A DNA stretch of 64,000 bases, taken from Platanthera guangdongensis (taxonomy: Eukaryota > Streptophyta > Magnoliopsida > Asparagales > Orchidaceae). The notes under the pieces were generated by a model. That model made no database searches. It had not been told where the DNA came from and was given only the letters and a program-made list of their open reading frames with translations. The stretch lies in contig CM077162.1 of the NCBI GenBank assembly GCA_039583875.1, positions 68,259,259 through 68,323,258 on the forward strand, read 5' to 3'. Positions 29,864 through 41,631 of this stretch are shown piece after piece; positions within the stretch are counted from its first letter, which is position 1, and the number at the start of each line of letters is the position of its first letter. The translations under genes were made by a program, and so were the position numbers.

Positions 29864-31186
29864 GTCTGCTCTGCTCCCATATTAGCTCCTCACGACCACA
29901 ATTGTCCCACCGGACCTTGACCATCGCTATTGTCTTGTTCCACAGCTGCTTATCCGCTTATCTTCGATCTTAATGAGCCTAACCTTCGTCATTAGCCCAG
30001 ATTCGACCGGTACGTGATCATTCGTAATTACTTGAGCTGGATCCTTCACGGCTTTTCGAAGCACTGAGATGTGAAACACATCATACAATCCACTCAATTC
30101 TGCTTAAAGAGCTAGCCGATAGACAACTTCACCAACTCGTCCCACCACTTAAAATGGACCAAGATATCATGGACTCAACGTTTTCAAGCATCGAATCCTG
30201 GATACGCCTTTGAATGGTTTGATCTTTAAATAGATACACTCGCTAACCGCAAATTCCACATTTCGGTGATTGGCGTTGTACTATTCGGCTTGTCTATCTT
30301 GGGCTATCAGTAGCCTCTCCCGAATAGAGCGTATTGTCGAATTAGCTTCTTCGAATTCTTTACGCTTATATAACTTAGATTCGCCTGTTTTTGCCCAAAC
30401 TAACGGTGTACGACACTTCCTACCATAAAAAGCTTCAAACGGTGACATATTTATACTAGCTTGATTGTTATTATTGTAGGCGAACTCTACCATATAGAGA
30501 TGGTCTTCCCATCTCTTTCCAAAATCCAAGGCGCACATTCGGAGCATGTCCTCCATCGTTCTGTTGGTCCTCTCAGTTTGGCCATCCGTTTATGGGTGAA
30601 AGGCCATATTGAATGTTAACTTTGTCCGCAACAATTGATGGATGAGTCTCCAATCATTCAAAGTAAAGCGCCTGTCCCGATCACTTACGATTCTACGGGG
30701 AACCCCATGTAATCACACTATTTGTTCCACATACAACCTTGCCAAAACTTCCACTGAATCATCCCTCTTATTCGGAATGAAGTGAGCCACTTTAGTCAAC
30801 CGGTCTACGATCACCCAAACCGAATCATTACTGCATTGCGATCTCGGCAAACCGTGCATGAAATTCATCGAAATATCATCAAACTTCCATTCCGGAATAG
30901 ACAGCTACTTCAGGAAACCGCCAGGCTTCTAGCATTCAACTTTCACTAAAGCACATGTCTGACATTTAGCCACATAATATGTGATGTCCTTCATCAAACC
31001 CGGCCACCAGAATAGCTTTTTCATGTCTTTGAACATCTTTGTGCTCCCTGGGTGAATTGAGTATTTTGTAAAGTGAGCCTCATACATCAATTCTTCTCTT
31101 AGCTTACCCATACTTGGGACGCACAAATGACCAACTTTCCGCAAGAGGCCGTCAACCCAGGAGAATTGGCCATTTGACCCATCCAC
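29864..31186 (-). pseudogene. R5 integrase and truncated chromodomain
   Basis: This is an integrase fragment in several frames. The zinc domain reads EAHFTKYSIHPGSTKM ... CQTC (31186-30929). The catalytic core between is decayed, and a later block gives [45 protein letters not shown] (30556-30281). At the left edge the minus strand encodes KVRWDNCGREELIWE, the beginning of a chromodomain, interrupted by R1's LTR end at 29863. Order and motifs match R1, but sequence differs widely, so R5 is a distinct chromovirus family. Confidence 0.82.
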
Positions 31187-31195
31187 TGCATAGCG

Positions 31196-32458
31196 TTACA
31201 AACTTGCATCAAGTTCCGTTGCCCGCCAAACCCTGTCTGCAAGGTCAAATTGTACCTCCGTCCAGTTCAAGTATGCATTTGCTGTGGAATTCTTGTCAAC
31301 ACAATAAATCTCTAACGCTTCCAACTCCTTGATCAGACGCTCATCATGCATCTGCAACCTATTTGCCCTTGTTTGAGTCCTATGACTCAAGGCATCTGCG
31401 ACAACATTTTCCTTCCCGGGAGTATAATTAATATCAAAGGTATAGTCCCCTAGGAACTTCATCCACCTTCGTTGTCGCATATTGAGATCCTTCTGATCCA
31501 AAAAGTACTTTAGGCTCTTGTGTTTCGTGAATATATCCACCTTCACGCTATATAGATAGTGATGCCACAATTTAAGTGCAAAAATCACTGCCTCCAACTC
31601 CAAGTCATGGATGGGATAGTTTCGCTCATGTACTTTCAATTGGCGTGAGCCATAAGTGATCACCTTTCCAAACTGAAGAAGAACGCAGCCTAAGCCGCTC
31701 CCTGAGGCATCACTATAGATCTCAAAGCTGTCTGTACCACATGGTGACGTCAAAACGGGTGCTGTGGTCAAACGACTCTTTATCTCTTCAAAAGCTCGTG
31801 CGCACTCTGATGTCCAAACGAACTTCTGAACCTTTCGTGTTAATGTGATAAGGGGCAAAGCGATCTGTGAGAAGTTTTCTACAAAATGTATATAGTAGCC
31901 CGTCAATCCAAGGAAACTCCTGACTTCGGTCACGGAAGACAACACCGACAACTCCCGTACATCTCTTATCTTTGACGGATCCACCGCAATGCCCTCTTCA
32001 CTCACCACATGGCCAAGAAAAGCCACTGATGATAGCCAGAACTCACACTTGGAGAACTTGACATAGAGCTGATTTCACCTTACGGTGTGCAGCACCATCC
32101 GTAAATGGTTCACATGATCTTCTTCTGATTGAGAGTACACCAAAATGTCATCGATGAATACGATCACAAATAAATCCAAGTACTCTCTAAAAGTGCAGTG
32201 CATTAAATCAATGAACATTGATGGTGCATTACATAGCCCAAACGACATTACAGTGAACTTGTAATGACTGTAGCGTATTCCAAACAATGTCTTGGGAATG
32301 TCACCTTCCTGAATTTGCAACTGGTGGTAGCCAGATTTCAAATCAAGCTTTGCGTATACTGTCGATTTAGCCAGTTGATCAAACAAGTCATCTATTCGTG
32401 GAATCAGACATTTGTTTTTCTCTGTCAACTTGTTCAATTCACGATAGTCGATACGCAA
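31196..32458 (-). pseudogene. R5 reverse transcriptase (palm) and RNase H
   Basis: Two readings are separated by a stop near 32074. The right part has [31 protein letters not shown] and the catalytic FIDDILVYS near 32150. The left part has [26 protein letters not shown] and RNase H motifs: [31 protein letters not shown] (the third acidic residue of the usual TDHKSLK is replaced) and VVADALSHR. The lost RNase H acid would probably inactivate the domain by itself. Confidence 0.88.
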
Positions 32459-33240
32459 TCACAGGTTATCACCCTTCTTTTTCACAAAGAGAACATGTGC
32501 GCTCCAAGGTGACATAGTTGGGCGTATATACCCATGTTCCAACAGCTCTTGTAGTTGAACTTTTAGTTCCGCCATTTCCTTTGGCGCTACTCGATATGGC
32601 GAGCGGGCCACAGGTTTTGCACCTAACACCAACTCAATCGAGAAGTCAATCTCCCGATGTGTTGGTAACCCCGGAAGCTCCTTCAAAAACACATCAGCTA
32701 CCTCTGAAACAATCAGAACATCACACACACTGTCCTTTGGCTCAACAGCCTCAATAAGCATGAAGAACAACTCCGCGCCTTTCTGAACTGCCTTGACCAC
32801 TTGGAGAGCAGACATCAATGCCTTGCTCAATCCTCGCATACCAGCGAATTTCATCTCTCATTTGGTATTCTGCCCCAGTGTGACTTCCTTTGAATTGCAA
32901 TCTATATAGGCACGCTGCTCCGAGAGCCAGCCCATACCAAAGACCACATCAAATTCTTATATTGGCAACACAGATGCTTCCAACCCGGAATCCTGACTTC
33001 CTATTTGTACCTCCACAAAGCAAGATCTATCCACATACATCACACATCTGTTCAGTAATAACACTTTTACACTATCTGCCACCATACGTATCGACACCCC
33101 GATCTGTGACACAAAGTCCACAGATAGAAACAAATGCAAAGCAATCATATCAAACAGTGCTCTCGCCGGATAATCTCGAATCAGGATAAAGCCTAATGCA
33201 AACACATCATACATAAGCTACATACAAGGTATGAAATATG
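32459..33240 (-). pseudogene. R5 protease and RT N-terminal region
   Basis: The reading 32854-32459 carries VADVFLKELPGLPTHREIDFSIELVLGAKPVARSPYR, the linker into RT, and HVLFVKKKGDN. Upstream, a 33214-32957 reading (RALFDMIALHLFLSVDFV) sits where protease should be; the active-site DTG/DSG has become DMI in an otherwise protease-like context, so the enzyme is dead. Confidence 0.78.
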
Positions 33241-33260
33241 AAAAGGAAACAATCAATAAC

Positions 33261-33929
33261 TTAGATCGTACCGGTGACGATGTCACTTTGCTTTATGACC
33301 TCCCGCTGGCCAAGACTATACACTCGGGGTTGCGCCTGGGATGCAGAGGACTCCAACACTGCCTTTCCCTTATCAGCATATGATGCTCCTATCTTCTTTT
33401 CAACCTTTGGTGGACCAACCCGACAGTCACGGGCTATATATCCCACTCTCCCACATGTAAAACAGGTACGAGGCTCTTGCCTCGAAGTTGCTGCAGATAC
33501 AACACTTGAGGTAGCCTTTCTAGAAGACTTGGACCTCTTACCCCATTTCCTTCAGTAGTTTGATTTCTCCGGGTGAGGCACTTTGAACTCGGACTTTATC
33601 ACAGCTAAGATGCTTTTTCCTTGCACCTGCTTCATATCTTTTTCCAATGCACACGTCGTATCCACCAACGCTTGAAACCCCTGGTTCACCAAACTCGAGA
33701 GCAGGAATCGAAACTCATCCCGCAGCCCTTCGTAGAACTGATTGGTTTTATGTTGTTCATCAGCGAAGATAGACCCCGCATAGCGTCGCAACCATGTAAA
33801 CTCATGTAGGTAGGTGTCAACACTACTTTCACCCTGAGTTAGATGCCGGAACTCATTTTCCATGGTGATGCGTTATGCTGCTGGCAAATGCTTTGCCAAG
33901 AACAATCTCGAAAACTCCTCTATCGAGAC
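33261..33929 (-). pseudogene. gag: R5 gag, C-terminal part
   Basis: The reading 33863-33552 is a gag core (ENEFRHLTQGESSVDTYLHEFTWLRRYA, then YEGLRDEFRFLL). A nucleocapsid remnant follows in another frame (GYIARDCRVGPPKVEKK, 33446-33261): the latter half of a CCHC knuckle followed by the usual linker. It is separated from the N-terminal part by R6 and ends at R6's target site gagac. Confidence 0.82.
33925..33929. repeat. Left target-site duplication of R6 (gagac)
   Basis: gagac here and at 43005-43009 flank R6 exactly; both lie in R5 gag. Confidence 0.95.
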
Positions 33930-34159
33930 TGAAAGAATTGGTTTCAAGATATTCTAAACACCTAGAGGGGGGGGGTGAATAGGTTCAATTCTTTTTCTTT
34001 AAGGCAGACGATATTTTTTACTGCTAACATAGATTATTCAGCAATTAACACAACACAATATAAAATAAATCATAGCCAATCACAGAGTGCACACAGATTT
34101 ATAGTGGTTCCCCAAGTGATGGGTACATCCACTTTCCCCCTTCGCCTATCTAGCGGTAT

Positions 34160-34540
34160 ACTAGATTCGACCCAACTTCCTTATTCTTCCTCAGATCAGC
34201 ATATCTTACAACTCAGAACCTTGAAAGGTCCCTACAGCTCAGACTTCAGCAAGTCCTACAACTCAGATCCTCCCAGAGAATCCTACCTCAGAGTGAGTCC
34301 ACACTCCTACAGCTCAGGCAATTAAGCCCTACCTCATCCTCTTCGACAAGGCCTACAACTCAGGCAATCAAGCCCTACCTCAGCGTCTTCCATAAGGCCT
34401 ACAACTCAGGCAATCAAGCGCTACCACAACCTCATCCACAAGGCCTACAACTCAGAGAGAAAACTCTCCTACCTCAGCCTTTATAGATTTAGGCCTACAA
34501 CTCAGAGAGATAACTCTCCTACACTCAGATCTTTTTCAAG
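34160..34540 (-). repeat. 46-bp ACAACTCAGG/CCTACCTCAG tandem units, R6 3' LTR
   Basis: Repeated AAGCCCTACCTCAGCCTCTTC...AAGGCCTACAACTCAGGCAATC units (plus-strand view). The same array is at 41640-41910 in the 5' LTR remnant. Confidence 0.85.
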
Positions 34541-35034
34541 ATCCTATAGAGAAATTGATTATAACAAGAGTAAATCCTTCACACAGGTAAAAAAAGAATG
34601 GGTAGAAGGTTTCTTGGTCAGTTCTTGATAGATCTGACAACTTTAGAATCAACATGTCTTAGCTTCTTCAAAGCTTCTTGAATCTGAACAAAGTAAGGTT
34701 GATCTTCTTGAAGTTGGAGATGATCCTCAATCCAGCTTCCTTCTTCTATTCAGAATTTAATCTAAATTCTTCTTGCAGACTTGTTCAGGATCTGCCCTTG
34801 TTGATTTCTGGATGAAGACTTCTCTTCTTCTTCTTAGTTCATTATTGCTTCAATTCCTTCTATCTAATTATAGAACATGTCTTTCTATAGGCTTCATCCG
34901 AGGTTACCTGCTGATCCGGTTCCTAACGGCCTTCTAACAGCTCTGACAGATACAACAACATTGTCAGTTATGATAGCTGTCAAGTCTTCAGTCGTGATAC
35001 TTGATCCTTCATTGAACTTCAACTCAGCAGCAAA

Positions 35035-35515
35035 GTGTCGAGACAATTCTTCAAATATGTCGACACAATAGTCCATGTATCGACATAACTCTTGATGATG
35101 TCGACACAGCTCTCACAATGTCGACACAGCTTCTCTTTAACTTCTTGACACAGCTTCTGTGAAATGTGTCGACACAAGTCCTGTGTGTTGACACAACTGC
35201 TTCTAGTCTTTGACAAAGTTGACGTAGACAGAATTCTGGAGTGTGTCGACACATGTCCTGTGTGTCGCCACAGTTGTTTTCGACAAATTTTTTGTGTGTC
35301 AACACAAGTCCCGTGTGTCGACACAATATGGCTCCTTGTGTCGACACAGCTCTTCCCAAGTGTCGACATAGTTGTTGTCGACAGATTTTCTATGTGTCGA
35401 CACCAGTCCTGTGTGTCGACGCAATCTGGCTTCTGGTGTCGATGCAGCCTTTACCAAGTGTCGACACAATTCTTCTCAAGTGTCGACACAGCCTTTCCCA
35501 AGTCTCGATACTTGT
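35035..35515 (-). repeat. TGTCGACA palindrome array, R6 3' LTR
   Basis: More than a dozen TGTCGACA palindromes, many intact and some one base off, are spaced about 20-35 bp with CAAGTCCTGTG, CAATCTGGCTTC or CAGCTCTTCCC between them. Cys/His/Asp-rich open readings here are produced by the repeat. Confidence 0.93.
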
Positions 35516-35649
35516 ACTTAGAAACTTTTTCTGCATTTCCTTAACCTGCACATTGAAACTCAACACAACATCAAATACACCTTGATGAATATTATTGAGT
35601 TAGGTGAGGCTTCTCCAAATATGGTAAACATTTTCCAATGTACCCAACA

Positions 35650-35665
35650 ATCTCCCCTTATTTGA
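35650..35665 (-). promoter_or_regulatory. Polypurine tract of R6
   Basis: The minus strand reads TCAAATAAGGGGAGAT directly before the LTR start TGTTGGG. Confidence 0.85.
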
Positions 35666-35906
35666 AGAAGTCATAACCCTTAGTCAATGATATATATCAC
35701 TTTATAATAAAACACAGAATATGATGTATAAAAACATTATTTGATAGGGTAACCCATAAACAAAACCAGCATATTATATTATCATAAAATATGATAAAAT
35801 ATAGTGAACATGAATCAAAGTTTTGTTGAACTGCAAGAAGTTTTTGATCATCATATTATATAGATTTTAAAAAGATTACATATTTCTAAAATCTAGTCAA
35901 TCTAAT

Positions 35907-36907
35907 CTAAGACTGATCAGGCTCCTTGATAACTATTCCTTTTCCAGACTGAACTTTAGCTTGTACACTAGCTTTAGTGTCTTCAGCTAGCTTCTTCTTT
36001 CTTCTTGAGTTCTTCAGCCTTGACCTTTTGCCTTTTAAAATGATAAGGCTTTGGAAAGTACTTGCTCCATTCTTGTTTAGAGTACCACTTGCCTTTATCA
36101 TGCATGTTGTCTTTGACATCTTGCTAGACAACTCCATCTCGCAAAATCATGCTTCAATTCAGCCTTCTCAATAACCACATTCTGAACCTCCTGTGGAGGA
36201 CTATACATTTGTTGTACTGCAGATGGAATTCCTTCAAAATCAGGCTTCAATTCAGCCTTCTCAATAACCACATTCTGAACCACCTATGGGGGACTGCACA
36301 TTTGTTGTACTGCAGATTGAATTCCTTCAAAATCAGTAGTTATCATCATCACACCGGGGTGGATAACCAAGAATTTCTCTGATAGCATTAATTATCCATT
36401 TAGCAAGTTCAGAGCCTGCATTGACTAACATAATCTCCTCCTTTATGACTTCTCTTTCAATAGGGTCTCTGTGAGCATCTTTTTGAAACCTAATTTGATT
36501 TGCTAGGTAAGTAGTGTCTTCCTTATAGAATGATCTGAATAATTCTCTCCCCCTTTATGAAAGCACTCAGTCATTTCCATTTTATGCAAATTGACCTCAA
36601 ATATGATGGATTTGATATCTTGGGCCAATGTAGATCGTAGTTCTTTATGGCTCTCATCTATATATTTCTCAAGAGTTGCTCTTTGTTCATCCAACTTCAC
36701 TTGCAGTTGTACTAGAAGTGAACTGAAATCTGCTGTTGGAGCTGGAGTTTGTGAGACAGTATGTAAGGCTTTCTTATAGCTAGAGTTGTTCTTCCTTAGC
36801 TCCATAAGATTTCTCTTCTTTGCCCTAGAGGCTTCTTTATCTTCTGAGGACTCAGATGGGCTTGCTTTGTCCACTGTATCTTTTGGACTTGATACTATAA
36901 TGAGCAT
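35907..36907 (-). pseudogene. R6 extra ORF remnant
   Basis: Two or more frames hold pieces of an accessory protein. 36907-36503 is helical and charged (SSLLVQLQVKLDEQRATLEKYIDESHKELRSTL), like the coiled-coil part of R2's extra ORF. Near 36120-35990 another frame reads KWYSKQEWSKYFPKPYHFKRQKVKAEELKKKEAS, matching the basic PKPKEYVERQRKKF end of R2's protein. A 93-bp tandem duplication (36151-36336) lies in the middle. This supports one ancestral extra gene in both families. Function is unknown. Confidence 0.6.
36151..36336 (-). repeat. 93-bp tandem duplication in R6 extra ORF
   Basis: Two adjacent copies share GCTTCAATTCAGCCTTCTC, ATAACCACATTCTGAACC and TTTGTTGTACTGCAGAT; period 93, hence frame-preserving. 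Confidence 0.92.
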
Positions 36908-37139
36908 CTCCTTCTCAGCCCTTAGCAGCTCCCCCTCATTTCTTGCTTACTAGAGCCTGCTCCCCCTGCATTTGTCCTTCAGTTACAGTGTCTTAGAGCA
37001 GGTGACATTCTAGTCCTTTCTGCTCCTTCTTCATGTGAGCTGAAAACAACCATTTCTTCTGAATCACTGGAAGATTCAGTGGTCTATGAGGGTGCTTACT
37101 TCTTTTTCTGAATCTGCTGTGATTATTTCTGAGGGTTAG

Positions 37140-37475
37140 AAACAAACCTATTGTGTCGACACTGTTGGGATTGTGTCAACACAGACTACTAAAGTCTCGA
37201 TAGAGAATTACTATTCTATATGTCGATACCAATTGTGATGTGTCGACACAAATAATCCTAAGTGCTTACATTAATCTCTGCATGTCGACACAGATGACTG
37301 TATGTGTCGACACCAAAATTTCAGTGTCAGTATAGCTATGTGTCGACACCAAATTCTGAGTGTCGACACAATCTTCTGGATGTGTCGACAGAATGTTTCT
37401 TATGTGTCGACACCATCTACTAAGTGTCGACATATTTGTCTTTAAGTGTCGACACACATAATCTTTATGTGTCAC
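37140..37475 (-). repeat. TGTCGACA array in R6 internal region
   Basis: About ten TGTCGACA or near matches between the RNase H stop and the extra ORF: the same core as in the LTR, with different spacers. Confidence 0.9.
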
Positions 37476-37505
37476 CACAAATTTACTTAGTTTAATTTGT
37501 CATTC

Positions 37506-38987
37506 TTATTCTAAGTTTAACATGCCTAATTCAATTTTAAAATAATTGAATTTAGTTTCATCCAGTGGTTTGGTGAACATGTCAGCAATTTGAAAATTAG
37601 TATTGACAAATTCTAAACTTATATCTTCCTTTTCAACATGATCTCTAAGGAAATGAAATCTTATTGCTATGTGCTTATTTTTGCTATGAGAAACATGATT
37701 TCTAGCAATAGAAATGATACTAGTAGAATCACAAAATAATGGAGTTCTACTTACCTGGATTCCATAATCTTCAAGTTGATGTTGAATCCATAATAGCTGA
37801 GCACAGTAGCTGCTTGCAGCAACATATTCTGACTCAGCAGTGGATATAGCCACACTTGTCTACTTTTTGCTGCTCCAAGACACCAATCTTCCACCTAAAA
37901 ACTGACATGTACCAGTTGCACTTTTCCTGTCTTCTTTGCATCCTGCAAAGTCTACATCTGAATACCCAGTTAGTAGAAAATCTCTATTCTTAGGGTACCA
38001 AAGGCCAAGATTTGGTGTCCCCTTAAGATATCTCAAAATTTTTTTGACTGCAGTATAATGAGATTCTTTAGGGCAAGCTTGATACCTAGAACATACACAT
38101 GTAGCATATATGATATCTTGTCTACTATCAGTTAAGTATAAAAGGGAGTTAATTATCCCTCTATACAAAGACTCATCTACAGGTTTCCCTACATCATCTT
38201 TCCGTATAGACATACTTGACCCCATTGGAGTTCTCATGGTGGAGGCTGACTCCATACCATATTTCTTAATCAAATCCTCGGTGAACTTAGACTGGGATAT
38301 GGACAAGCCATCATCAGTCTGTCTAACTTGGAGTCCCAAGAAGAATTTCAGCTCACTCATATTGCTCATCACAAACTTCCTTTGCATAAGTTTGGCAAAC
38401 TTTCAACAAAGGTTGTTTTCTGTTGATCCAAAAATAATGTCATCAACATATATCTGGACTATGATCATCTTGCCTATTGATTCCCTAAGGAATAGAGTTT
38501 TGTCTATTTTTCCCCTTGAGAATTTATTCTCAATGAGGAATGTAGACAAGGTATCATACCAAGCACTAGGGGCTTGTTTCAAACAATATAGTGCTTTCTT
38601 AAGCCTATATACATAATTATGATAAAGAGAATCTACAAAACCTGAGGGTTGTTCAACATAAACTTTCTCTTTTAAGTCACTATTTAAAATGCTGACTTGA
38701 CATCCATCTGAAATACCTTGAACCCTTGGCATGCTGCATAGGCAAGAAATAGCCTTATTGCTTCCAACCTTGCCACTAGAGCAAATGTATGATCAAAGTC
38801 TATTCCCTCTTCCTTCCTGTAGACTTTTGCTACCAGTCTTGCTTTGTTTTTGACTATAATGCCAATTTCATCTAGCTTGTTCCTGTAGATTTACTTAGTT
38901 CCTATGACATTGTGATTCTTTGGTTTAGGAACCAGCTTCCAGAGTTTGCATCTTCTGAATTGTTTCAGCTTTTCCTGAATTGCATCA
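37506..38987 (-). pseudogene. R6 reverse transcriptase and RNase H (copia)
   Basis: These enzymes would copy R6 RNA into DNA and degrade the template. The N-terminal RT stretch (38987-38733) is broken by stops. The palm reads YVEQPSGFVDSLYHNYVYRLKKALYCLKQAPSAWYD and the catalytic QIYVDDIIFGST at about 38456-38421. 38387-37860 continues with the thumb/connection (FFLGLQVRQTDDGLSISQSKF) and the start of RNase H (GYSDVDFAGCKEDRKSATGTC). 37853-37506 has AISTAESEYVAAS, LFCDSTSIISIARN and the KHIAIRFHFLRDHVE and IADMFTKPL motifs. The catalytic acids are all present; decay is by a few stops. Confidence 0.92.
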
Positions 38988-38989
38988 AT

Positions 38990-40675
38990 CTAGTTTGGGT
39001 CTTGTATGGCTTCTTCAAATTTCTTGGGTTCCATCTGGGACAGGAAACTTGAGCAAAGAACTGTGTTCGAGTTCATGCTCCTTGTCTGGACACCATGTCT
39101 TGGATGACCAATAATTTGGTGTGCTGGATGATCCTTTAGATGTTTTATTGTTGGAGGCAATCTATCTACAACTTGATTTTCTTCAGTCACCTCAGCATTT
39201 TGTACAGTATTTTCTTCTTCATCACCTTGCGAGTCTTGTACTCCCCCTGTACAGCATTCATCATTTTCTTTATCCTTCCTTGCAGGTAGGTCTTCATTAA
39301 TAGTTAGCTTGTCCATCTTTTCCTTCAAACCTGTAGAGCTACAAGATACACTAGACTGCTCATAATTGATTAGTTCAGTTTCATCAAAGACTATATGAAC
39401 AGATTCTTCTACAACTTGAGTAGTCAAGTTATAGACCCGGTAAGCTCTACTATTATTGTTGTACCCAACAAATATCTCTTCTTGTGATTTGGCAGCAAAC
39501 TTAGTTGAATAAGACTTGCCATTATTAAGTACATAACACTTGCTACCAAAGATCCTAAAATAGGATAAGTTTGGTTTTCTACCTTTCATAATCTCATAGG
39601 GTGTATTTTTGTGACTTTTAGTGATGGATGCTCTATTGAGAACATAACATGCAGTGTTTACTACCTCAGCCCAGAAATATTCTGGGAGAGAAGTGTCACT
39701 TAGTAGTGTTCTACCAGCCTCAATAAGAGTCTTATTCTTTCTTTCAGCAATACCATTTTGCAAAGGAGTTCTAAGTGAGGGGAACTCTTGATGAATTCCT
39801 AGTTCTTCACAAAATCTTATCATGCATTCAGACTGAAATTCAGTCCCATGATCACTTCTGATTTTGACCACTGAACTATTAAGTTCATTCTGAATTTGCC
39901 TTACAAAATTGTGGAAGACGGTAGGGGTTTCAGATTTCTGCCTTAGGAAGAAAACCCAAGTAAATCTAGAATAGTCATCCACAATCACAAGTGTATAGAC
40001 TTTCCTACATAGACTATGAACTGGCATAGGATCAAATAGATCCATACGCAGGAGGTAAAAACACCTCACAGAATCTTTGGTACCATGTCCATGAAAAGAG
40101 GTCTTGGTCTGTTTACCCTTTTGGCAAGCTGAACATACACCCTCTTTTATGCACTTGAACTGAGGACCATACCTCACTAACTCCATGCTATAGAGTTGTT
40201 CTATAGTCTTATAGTTAAGGTGAGCTAGCCTCTTATGCCATTTGACACAACGAGATGCTTTCTCATCTACAACTAAACATATAGGAGAGTTCTTATTCTC
40301 ACATTCAAAACTGAGACAATAAACATTTCCTTTTCTATAACCTGATAAGATGACCTCTTGATCACTTGTCCTTCTAATCTGACACCCATTCTTAATAAAG
40401 GAAGTGTTATAACCAAGATCACTCAGTTGGCTTATGCTTATTAGGTTGTGTTTCAAACCTTTCACATAAGCCACTTGGGTGATAGTAATTGAGCTATTGG
40501 AACTGTTACCAAACCCTTTGATGACCCCTTTTTCAGATCCACCAAAGATCACTTTAGGTCCATTCTCTATAAGAGTGTAATCCTTCAACATCCTTCTTGT
40601 TCCAGTCATGTGTCTGGAACAACCACTGTCCAAGTACCATATTGGGGTATGGCCACTTGAACTCACCTGCATCAA
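38990..40675 (-). pseudogene. R6 protease and integrase (copia)
   Basis: A 561-codon open frame begins with the protease active site WYLDSGCSRHMTG (D16), continues through IKGFGNSS and HNLISISQLSDLGY, then integrase: zinc site H147/H152 (WHKRLAHLN) with C181/C184 (CSACQKGK), and catalytic D212 (RMDLFDPMP), D275 (IRSDHGTEF) and E311 (GIAERKNKTL). NTPYEIMKGRKPNLSYFRIFGSKCYV and an acidic C-terminal linker follow. It stops at QDPN, where a Trp codon normally follows, so the stop is a nonsense change. It is the best preserved coding unit in the window. Confidence 0.93.
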
Positions 40676-40681
40676 ATAGAA

Positions 40682-41631
40682 TTACTTAACCTTAGAACCC
40701 CAAAAAGTATTGGGTTCTAGGTTTAGGTTAGTCTGAAACTTGACTGATTTCCCTGTAGTCTTTCTAACAGGTAAGCTGACATTTTTCCTGACACTGGTGT
40801 TGTGCCAACAATCTATGGCATAATGCCCAACCTTGCCACAACACCAACACTCATATATATTATATCTTCTTTTAGATACAGTCTTAACAGCCTTGCTGTC
40901 AGCTGTCCTTTTGTTTAGTGTTGGGGCTGGTACATCAAATACCAATGATTCCTGAAGAACATGGTGTGTTTGTACATGGGCTGCCCTATTGACATTGACA
41001 CCCTTGTCATTCAGAATACCAGCCTTACAGTGACCATGTGTAATGTCATGGTCATACCTGTTAGTAGGCTGCTCCACTTTTCTGAAAGAAATAGGGGGTT
41101 TGAAGGCTAGTCGCTGAACTGGGGCTTTGCCTTTTCTTTTGGAATTAGATGCCCTAGTTCTTCTCTTGAAACCTAATCATGTATTCCCCTTTTGGTGAAT
41201 GAAGTCATCAATTAAGGGTAAGACTGACTTTGGCTTTGAGAATTTAGCCACAAGTTCCTTTTCTCTTTGTAGTCTGACTTCCAGACCCTTGATCTGATCA
41301 TTTTTGAATGTAATTGTTCCTATCTGAATAAAAGTTATATTTTTCAGTTTGGCAACCTCATTCATCTTCTGATCCAGCAATTTTTCTAAATTAGATGCAA
41401 AAAACTTAAGAGCAGCAATTTTCTTAGCTTGGTTTTTGACAATTTTTCTGCTTCACTTAAGTGCATGCAACAAATCTCCATACTCATCAATAAGTTGATG
41501 AACATCCCCTTCAGATTCTGAACTATCCACATCTCTTGATGCAAAAGCTTCTGAGCCTGATCTAGTATAATAATTTGAAACTGAAGAAAGATTGTTTACC
41601 TTACTGGATCCAGGCTGATCCTGGCAATGAT
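40682..41631 (-). pseudogene. gag: R6 gag, C-terminal remnant
   Basis: Pieces in two frames: a coiled-coil-like LDQKMNEVAKLKNITFIQIGT...LEVRLQREKELVAKFSKP (41380-41177), and 41077-40682 with the CCHC zinc knuckle CWCCGKVGHYAIDC, ending LEPNTFWGSKVK, seven bases before the protease frame. The capsid part and N-terminus are missing because a deletion joins gag directly to the middle of the 5' LTR at about 41632. Confidence 0.85.

Larger units (their letters stand above)
33930..35649 (-). repeat. 3' LTR of R6 (complete)
   Basis: On the minus strand it runs TGTTGGGTACATTGG to AATTCTTTCA, 1,720 bp. It carries the TGTCGACA array (35035-35515), the ACAACTCAGG tandem units (34160-34540) and a poly-C tract with CCTCTAGG near its end, as in the other Sirevirus LTRs here. 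Confidence 0.92.

Noticed and set aside
35019..35585. Cys/His/Asp/Thr-rich readings (CRHxxxCVDT patterns) resembling zinc-binding repeats, also at 42412-42940
   Set aside because: They are translations of the TGTCGACA array, present on both strands and in both LTRs with different frames open.
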